Source of the DNA: Nezara viridula
Lineage: Eukaryota > Arthropoda > Insecta > Hemiptera > Pentatomidae
Length of the DNA stretch: 64,000 nt
Reading direction: 5' to 3'
Assembly (NCBI GenBank): GCA_928085145.1
Contig: OV725082.1
Location: 25,019,474 to 25,083,473, forward strand
Translations under genes and position numbers: made by a program
Shown: positions 57,601 through 64,000 of the stretch, piece by piece
Layout: every line of letters begins with the position of its first letter
Position numbering within the stretch: position 1 is the stretch's first letter
The notes under the pieces: generated by a model
What the model was told of the DNA's origin: nothing
Seen by the model: only the letters and a program-made list of their open reading frames with translations
Databases searched by the model: none

Positions 57601-58200
57601 ATTATGTAAAATTTGTTTCGCTACGCCTTCGCCCAGTCGTGTCTTCAGATCTAATATTTAATGCATTTGAATTTAGAAATGCGGTAGAAGATGATTTAAC
57701 AATCGAGACGTATCCTTGAACCTGATCCGACAGGAGATTGTTAATTAATGCGAACCAGTTGTTTAAATAATTGCATTGGTCTAACAGCTGCAGTCTGATG
57801 CGGCTGATGCTCTCCTACGATGCAGCTCAAGACAGGAAGTCCTCTGAGACACTTCGCTCATCTAGGAGGCCTTGGGCTGTTTCCGGGCTCATTCGGTTGT
57901 AGGCGCCATTTGAATTTGAAATTAGCTCCAATTCGAAGGCCTAGAAACCTCGATCCAATCCACAATCTGTTGCTCTAATTGATTGTATTTTCTTTTGCGC
58001 AATCAAATCACTACGTGCAGTGCCCGTAGATGTAATGAATAATAACCAACTTGGAAAATGAATCATTGCACAATTTCTCTTTAATGAATGTAAGACAGAG
58101 AAAACACTAGTGAATGGAACAGTAACTTTAATAAACTGTAGGGTCATTTTATGTGAAATGTCAGTTTTCACCGGAAGTTTATTTAAAGGTTAATGAAATC
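57601..58200. promoter_or_regulatory. Low-repeat island, possible conserved regulatory element
   Basis: About 600 bases of balanced, high-complexity sequence without long coding frames and without similarity to any repeat in the window. It contains TTAATTAATG (57741-57750, a homeodomain-type TAATTA core), ATTGCATTGG, an E box CAGCTG (57785-57790), GATGCGGCTGATGC and CGCAATCAAATCAC. Such a mix is common in arthropod enhancers and conserved non-coding elements, but each motif is short and could be chance. The minus-strand frame 57941-58171 has no domain. The function is inferred from composition only. Confidence 0.25.
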
Positions 58201-58343
58201 AAAATATTGTAAAGCTAAATATTTATCCAATGTGTTAACAACTTTTCATTCCCAGAAATTGAAAAAAAAATAGTTATAAAAAAGGTGTTTCATAAAGAAA
58301 TTAAGTCAGAAGAAAGAAAATGCGTTTTTGACTTGAGATTCAT
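58201..58343. other. No gene seen
   Basis: AT-rich; may include the decayed C-terminus of the mariner fragment. Confidence 0.4.
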
Positions 58344-58480
58344 TTAAAAAACAAATTTAAGAAAGTTGTCCAAATCTCTTAACATATGGTAATCCGTTGA
58401 AGATAAGTCTGGCGGATAAGGTGGGTGTAGTAGGAAATGTTTAGTTTCATGACGGTCTGTCGTGAAAGATGAGTCCATTT
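58344..58480 (-). pseudogene. Mariner transposase fragment
   Basis: The minus strand encodes HLSRQTVMKLNIS in one frame and, after a shift, LLHPPYPPDLSSTDYHMLRD then LDNFLKF and a TAA at 58344-58346. This is the signature around the third catalytic Asp of mariner (DD34D) transposases (HPPYSPDL.P.DYH.F..L). The Asp codon is at 58407-58409. The preceding DNARPHV motif and the rest of the enzyme are lost or unrecognisable. The frame break and small size show it is inactive. It belongs to a different lineage from the relic at 33.2 kb. Confidence 0.7.
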
Positions 58481-60280
58481 TCAACAATTATAGAAACGCA
58501 TAATCAAATAGTAAGGATTTTTTTTTTTGCTTAGTTCAGTTCAGCGAATAGGGCCTGAAACAGATTTTGCGAACTTAAACAAGTTTTGTGGTGACTAAAA
58601 ATAACTTAGTTGGCTCTAAACTAAACAAGCAAACGGGTCGACATTTTCCTGTTTAAGCAAAGTGAAATTGAATATTTAGAAAAAAGGTTGAGAAATAATA
58701 AAAATGCTATATATTTATAATATAAAATATTTTAGGACATGACTTAGATTATTTAATATTTACTTTTAATGGTAATATTTCCTAACAAATTTACACTTTT
58801 ACAGTTAAAATATTTTTAAGGAATATGCTTTTATATGTTTCTCTTATTTCATTATTATTAAAACTTAATATACACTATTAACTATTATTTATTATCTATT
58901 TTAAACTATATTATTATTGCTAACTATTAAAAATATTTACTTTAAAAACTAATAGTTATGTTTCTTTTACTTTTATTACCTCGAATTTACGCCGCTTGCG
59001 TTTTGCTAATCTGGTGGTATATCTTGAGAATTTTTAATGGACCTATTCAAAACACGTATGTATTTTAACTATGGCTGGTATTAGTTTATAATTGAAGGAT
59101 TCCAAACAACTCAGACTTGTGTCTCTGAAATGCAGGTAAAGAATAAAATAACCCATTAACTTTTGATTAACCCCATTAAATCGTTAATTCTGGCACCACA
59201 TCACTTCTTGACATCCAATTGTATACTGGAAGGGTGGGTGAGGTAACACAACAGAGGAATGTTATAATCAAACAGCTGATAAAAAAAAAAAAAAAAAAAA
59301 AATTGAAAATATTTTAACTGCCAACTAAAATATATAAATATGCCACAAAAATACAAATAAAAAAAGTAAAAAAAATAATAATGATTACAAGAGAAAAAAA
59401 AAATTCGCATCAAAGGAAGTCTATCATTAAAAAAGAAAATTAGCTAGTTTTATTTGACTTATTTAAAATACAGCTAATTGCGTATTTTAATTTTTTCTAC
59501 ATGATCAGCTGTTTTTGATAAAAATCTTTTCTTATTATTATTTGAATTTTCATATTTATGAATTTTGGTTGGTAGTAACATATTTCTCATCTTTTGTTTC
59601 TGATCGGGTGTTTGATTATTAACTTCTTCATCATTCTTTTAGTATGCAATTGGAAGTTTTGGAGTGATGTGATCTTGAGATCTTTTTCTTTTCTCTCCAT
59701 ATGAAGCCTTAATTGGTGAAACGTTGGAAGGTTATTGCCCTGCATTTCAGGTACATAAAGATGCGACGTTGGAATTTTCTAATTATAATCTTACATGGAT
59801 TTTCTGTCTCTTGGAGAGCTTTTACTCATTTACATTAACATGCATAGTATAGAAAATAAAATTACTAATATATAATATCATGTTTTAAGCTTTATAATTA
59901 TATAACGAGTATATGTTTGTAATTCTGTATGAATGTAAGGTAAACAAAATTAATGTGATTCTCATTCTAATTGTTTATTAATTGAGTATAAAAATAGTAT
60001 GTGTAATCTGTTTTCTTGATTCGATATAGAATTTAAAAATATTTCTCTCTAAAAAACGCTGTATTTATTGTTTTTGTAAGGATTTAAAAAATGTTACAAG
60101 ATTAAGTGCCCGAGGGGTAGAGATAAAGTTGGTATATAGGAGTAAAGAAAACGCTTGCATTGGGACGCAACCGATTTCAGCTAAGCCTTCTTATCTTATT
60201 TACATCTGGTAAATAAATAAAAGATATATTGTCTGAAGTGTATGATTTGTTTCCTCGAAGGGCGTTTAGACATTTCACAA
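58481..60280. other. AT-rich stretch, no gene seen
   Basis: Apart from the degenerate hammerhead-like motif near 59.7 kb, only A and T runs are visible (an A run near 59281-59301). The minus-strand frame at 59201-59413 is Phe/Tyr-rich noise across it. Confidence 0.5.
59696..59730 (+). ncRNA. Degenerate hammerhead-like motif
   Basis: CTCC, ATGAAG (59701-59706, for CUGANG), CC paired with GG as a minimal stem II, then GAAACGTT (59718-59725) and GGAAGG, which can pair with the preceding CTCC over three bases. Both ends of the core are altered. By itself it would not be called; it gains some weight from sharing GAAACGTTGG with 14.8 and 26.05 kb. Confidence 0.2.
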
Positions 60281-60284
60281 ACTG

Positions 60285-60620
60285 CATCCAACCTTTGTAG
60301 TCCAAAGTCCTTCAAACAATAGTCGAAGCTCCTTTTTATGTAACAAACAAAACAAAACAAACCTCAACATTCCAGTTGTCCTAGAATTTATCCCAGAAAA
60401 AATCTCCGAATTCCACCAGAACCTTGATCATGATACAAATCCTCTCTTGCACATGCACCACTCATCCCTATAACTTTGCAAGAAGGTTAAAACGGCAGTG
60501 GACCCGCCACCTTTTGTAGCTTATATGAATTGGAGTTCTGACAACGTTGAGATTCTTCATTCAAGTCATCAGTGTAAGTGGTTAAAGCGCTCTCAATCAA
60601 TCTCCACTGGTTTAATACCT
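60285..60620 (+). pseudogene. LINE-C reverse transcriptase C-terminus and 3' UTR
   Basis: The plus strand reads SKVLQTIVEAPFYVTNKT and, in a second frame, IPVVLEFIPEKISEFHQ then NLDHDTNPLLHMHHSSL. RRLKRQWTRHLL comes near 60487-60520. The same protein order is found in the minus-strand copy at 56.3-56.8 kb. The shared 3' UTR block TCTCAATCAATCTCCACTGG closes it. An in-frame stop and at least one frameshift are present. A separate 3' tail-like block (TGTGACAGATTATTATTCAA) lies at 60.95-61.02 kb. Confidence 0.7.
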
Positions 60621-61140
60621 GTGAAGCGGTTGAGAGAGTAGCGTATGGATCTCTTGGATTAGGAGGGATAAGCCTGAGTTCCCTAACCTGATTGTAAATA
60701 GTGTATACAGGTTTAAAAGGCCATACGGTAAAAATGAACTAAGGACCTCAAAACAAGGTAAAAAATCCTTTGAAATTATATCCGCAAACGGTTTGTTTCG
60801 GAGATATTCACACTTAAAGATTTTCGTTGTTATGAATTATTTAACTTTATAATACTTGATTATTACTGTTTATTACTATTTTATTGTTTTAGTTATTTTG
60901 CTTTTATGTATTATATATTTTTTGTACATATAGTGACATCTGGACGTGATCTTACTTCCCTATAACCAATGTCCATGTGACAGATTATTATTCAATATAT
61001 TATTCAATAAATACTTTATTTTTTTTTAAATCGTTCATATTTTCCATCTTCTGTCAAGATCAGATATCAAGAGAAATTAAATAAATAGTTTGTGAAATTA
61101 ATTTCTTCAAATATGATATCTAAATAACTCCTTTTTTTAT
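60621..61140. other. No gene seen; possible LINE 3' tail at 60.85-61.02 kb
   Basis: 60840-61020 resembles 25.49-25.64 and 46.70-46.79 kb (CTATAACCAATGTCCATGTG, ATTATTCAATAAATA) and ends in T/A runs. No coding sequence. Confidence 0.35.
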
Positions 61141-61158
61141 GTCGATGCACTTTTCTGT

Positions 61159-61401
61159 ATGGTGATTTCCTTATTGCTTGCAGAAGAAGAGAATGTGCTT
61201 CTCAGTGTCCTTTTACCAAGACATTTTGTCACAAGGAGGAGGTTCAAGGACTTGGAGGCCGATGGAATTAGCTTTGTCCTTTTCTTAGTCAGTTTCCTCA
61301 TCGCTATTGTCCTAGGATTGGCCAAATTTTATTTCCATTTTGCAATTTTTTTCAGTTCCTTACATCACCTTATATTTTCGGATGTCCAAATATTAAAATA
61401 A
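61159..61401 (+). other. Unrecognised open frame in a GC-richer patch
   Basis: An 80-codon plus-strand frame (MVISLLLAEEENVLLSVLLP, later SFVLFLVSFLIAIVLGLAKF) overlaps a 62-codon minus-strand frame (61325-61137) with a Lys/Ser-rich, more soluble-looking product. The plus frame would include a hydrophobic segment. I recognise neither. Only 61160-61320 is GC-richer; at most one of the two frames can be real. Confidence 0.15.
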
Positions 61402-61731
61402 CTTATCATGTCTTGTTTTATTGTAAAGTTATATGCCATTATGTATTATTCGATACATATTGGTTATTTATTTTTAAGTCTGTAACAAATACAAAAATGG
61501 TTACGTTAAGTTACGAGTTGCCATAGGCAATCAACAACTTGATTATTACGCCCTTGAGCTAACTCATCTTTCTGAATGCAAAAAAAAAGTTTCTTTTTAT
61601 GTATTTCTTTAATTGTTATATTCTATGGTACAACTGTGTTTGTTTTAAAAGTTTTATAGTGTTTTTTATTGAATTTACTGCTTCTTTTAATGCAATTTCT
61701 TTACAAGGGGTATTTAGTTTTTTACAAAGGC
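61402..61731. other. No gene seen
   Basis: AT-rich. Confidence 0.5.
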
Positions 61732-61887
61732 TTATTGTAGTAATAAACAATCTTCTATTATATACTTTGTGGTTAGCGGGGACTGGCAGGTATCGCTATA
61801 TGGTTGGGCTTCTTTTGTTATTAAATGGACATGAGTCAGGTTACTATGACCAATTCTCATCCTTGTCGCAATCACTTCTGGTTTTAT
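61732..61887 (-). pseudogene. LINE ORF2 C-terminal tail fragment (after the RNase H-type region)
   Basis: The minus-strand frame reads VIATRMRIGHSNLTHVHLIT, then PYSDTCQSPLTTKYIIEDC and LLLQ before a TAA at 61732-61734. Many LINE polymerases of the I/Jockey/R1 group with an RNase H domain end with RIGH..LTH..L......C..C...LT..HI..EC. Here the first Cys of that pair and the His before IL are replaced (Ser or Asp and Tyr), so the metal-binding site is lost. Stops lie directly on both sides. It marks yet another LINE lineage in the window. Confidence 0.6.
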
Positions 61888-63069
61888 TTAAATAATTAAT
61901 TTAATATTGGATTTTAATTTAACGAACCATTCATATTTTCTTTCTCTGGAATATATACCATAAATCTTCAGAAACAGATTTATGTTTTATTAATTTTACA
62001 TTTCTATATGCTCTGGATACTTAGCAACATATTTATTTAATTTTATTTTTTTTTATATAGAAACAGCAATGTAAATTTTTAATAAATTAACAATTCATTG
62101 TAATTTCCAGTCTGTATTTACATAACCGTGTTTTCCTTTTCTTTTAATTGATATATTTGATATTTCCTTTTATTTATTTTTTTTTCATTTTCATCTTGAG
62201 ATCTCAGAAAATGATAGACAATTTGTGATTTAAAAAAAATTAATAGACAATATAGACGACTTCCAAGTGAGGAGGTAGACAGACATAGGTATGAAGATTA
62301 TGTAAATTTCTTGACACAATTACTGGAGTTTTCAATGTATTAAAAATGATAATTAATATATATATATATATATATATAATCAATTTTTTTTTTTATTCCT
62401 TTTATAAATATGGTAGTAAGTACAGAAAACTTTTAGAAATGTACCATAAATAAAACATGGTACTGATTTTGGAGGATGACATTATACCGAATAACTAAAA
62501 GTTCTGATTTATAGCTAATAAATCAGATGCAGAAAATAAAGTTGTTCTTTAATTAACGCTTCTAGTTAATTTTCTTGTGAAATTTTCCATGATGTAGAAT
62601 TTAATTTGCACTAATTTACAATGTGATGTAAAAAAATAACAAAATGGATTAAGAATGTGAAGTGGCCAGTGCGAGTTGATTAGACGCCCTTGAAATTCTT
62701 CACATCAAGCGATCGTACACTTTCCGTTCTAATGGACCTTGACAAATGCGGAAGAACATTTGCCCGTTTAAGCGAAATATTATGTATCATATTATAAATA
62801 CAAATACAAATACTAAGCTTATCCTAATTCGAAGCAAAAAAAAAAAAAAAAAACAAGCTTCTTCTTCAATACCAATAATTACGAAACAAGTTAGTTTAAA
62901 AAACAACAAATATACTTGTACATTTTAAGGAATGTAATATCCTTCCCTCATACAGTAACCCTGTATGAAGGCCATGTATTGCTAATTTCACATGATCCAT
63001 GTATGGCAATTATTATAAAAGTTAATTAAGAATTATATAATGTTAATTTTTATATAAACTTATATTTTT
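61888..63069. other. AT-rich stretch with (TA)n, no gene seen
   Basis: (TA)n at 62355-62379. The frames here are chance frames by composition. An A run lies at about 62835-62852. Confidence 0.5.
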
Positions 63070-63185
63070 CCTAATTTTTTATTGTTTAATTGAGTATTAA
63101 TACAGTCGGCCACACTGAAGGGCATTGGTACTAGGGCTATAGTATTCATTCGCACAATATGTACATAAGAAAGGAAAAAAAATAT
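63070..63185 (-). mobile_element. LINE-C 3' UTR end fragment
   Basis: CAGTCGGCCACACTGAAGGG, then GTATTCATTCGCACAATAT and AGAAAGGAAAAAAAATATAA correspond to 55.89-56.01 kb (CACAATCTGCCACATTCGAG, GTATTCACTCGTACAATAT). The start is T-rich, as expected for a poly-A tail on the minus strand. Confidence 0.6.
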
Positions 63186-63213
63186 AAATAACCAAGTAAG
63201 AAAAACAAAACAA

Positions 63214-63219
<6 letters not shown>

Positions 63220-63281
<62 letters not shown>

Positions 63282-63282
63282 A
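63220..63282. repeat. (TA)n microsatellite
   Basis: Some 60 bases of TA with one phase break. The open frames here are Tyr-Ile repeats, not genes. Confidence 0.97.
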
Positions 63283-64000
63283 ATAAAAAGATAAAGTAAT
63301 ATACAAGATAACAAAGTAATATACAAGAAAATTTTTCCTAATTAACACTTGGAACGAAATAAAAATAGACAATACTTAAGTTTTGTCTGTGACGCCATTT
63401 TCAAGCTATCTGTAAGACCCAATTCACAATTAATTTCATACAAAACTACATTTAACACGCTATGATATTGTTGCTAGTCATATTTTAAATATCAAATTTG
63501 TATAAATCATAACCTTAATTGTCTTGAGTAAATATGCTAATTTACAAATCAATTTAAGTAAAACATGATAAAATAAATATATTCTATGAATAAAATTTCG
63601 TATATTAAGGCAACATCAATCTGAAACCAGTTCTTTGTGAATTTAAATATTTTTAGTCAATTTAATAATATTGCTTATTTATAGTCCATAATTGAATTAT
63701 ATTCTCTATGCAAGTGTGGCTGGGTGGTTATGGGCTATTTCTTAAACTATTAAATATATGGTATCATTAGAATCCCAATTTATTAATGATAGTTGCATAT
63801 GTCTGTTTAGCACTTTTGTGTCTGCCTGAAAATTACTCAACGTGTCTAGATTTTTATTTGTATAAATTGATTATAATACTTCGTGTTTGTAGCTGTTTTT
63901 TTCACATGTTACTATATTATTATTATTGAAGCCAAAAATATGTTTCTGATGAGTACTGTATGTTGATTATAAAGATAATTTCAACTAAAAAAGAAAAATA
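63283..64000. other. AT-rich stretch, no gene seen
   Basis: No supported feature to the end of the window. Confidence 0.5.

Noticed and set aside
61137..61325. 62-codon Lys/Ser-rich minus-strand frame as a gene
   Set aside because: Overlaps an equally plausible plus-strand frame; no family recognised for either.
1..64000. CRISPR arrays, operons, prophage or other prokaryotic systems
   Set aside because: No regularly spaced identical repeats, no compact co-directional genes and no ribosome binding sites; the repeat content is eukaryotic.

Overview
The window is AT-rich, non-coding-looking nuclear DNA of a eukaryote, most likely an arthropod and probably an insect. The basis is the repeat content: decayed Jockey-like and RTE-like non-LTR retrotransposons, Tc1/mariner and hAT DNA transposons, tRNA-derived SINE heads and many (TA)n microsatellites. 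I found no operons, Shine-Dalgarno sites, CRISPR arrays or rRNA, and no host protein-coding gene I can support. The species cannot be told from the sequence. Most short open frames here are chance frames in AT-rich DNA, or readings through microsatellites and dead transposons.

Layout. 0-16 kb: LINE 3' ends (361-660, 1370-1443, 5610-6020, 7950-8025, 10760-10910, 11160-11700, 12500-13150, 13745-14040), a SINE head at 8.23 kb, and two hairpin elements at 14.75 and 15.2 kb. 16-28 kb: the largest reverse transcriptase relics (16.9-18.2 kb and 26.5-27.4 kb RTE-like, 20.5-20.9 kb Jockey-like), a Jockey-type gag zinc-knuckle relic at 24 kb, a near-perfect 46-bp hairpin at 22.44 kb and a hAT-family relic at 24.8-25.8 kb. 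28-41 kb: SINE heads, a 109-bp satellite and a 21-bp minisatellite at 31.3-32.0 kb, a Tc1/mariner-superfamily transposase relic at 33.2-34.25 kb, a complete hAT-type MITE with target duplication at 35.96-36.34 kb, and an 827-bp long-inverted-repeat element at 39.77-40.60 kb. 41-55 kb: a dense run of LINE-A and LINE-B 3' ends in both orientations, an L2/CR1-like fragment at 52.6 kb, an inverted pair at 53.1/53.7 kb and an unrecognised GC-richer island at 51.8-52.1 kb. 55-64 kb: LINE-C relics, a mariner transposase fragment at 58.3 kb, a fragment of the C-terminal LINE tail at 61.7 kb, and a low-repeat, possibly regulatory island at 57.6-58.2 kb.

LINE families are named locally. LINE-A is Jockey-like, with a C-terminus of the type LKRSWMRDLL. 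LINE-B is Jockey-like, with SRIQSLQSKIL. LINE-C has PEIVSPNLQRHLSLIEQ. LINE-D is RTE-like, with FERKILRRI and GRPKTRWIDRIN.

The most interesting signal is a hammerhead-ribozyme-like core (CUGAnGA, a stem, then GAAACGUY). It sits in the arms of the foldback elements at 14.8 and 39.8/40.5 kb, and in degenerate form at 26.03 and 59.7 kb. Penelope-like retroelements are known to carry hammerheads of this minimal type. Every copy here has a lesion in the core, so these look like fossils of a ribozyme-bearing repeat family.
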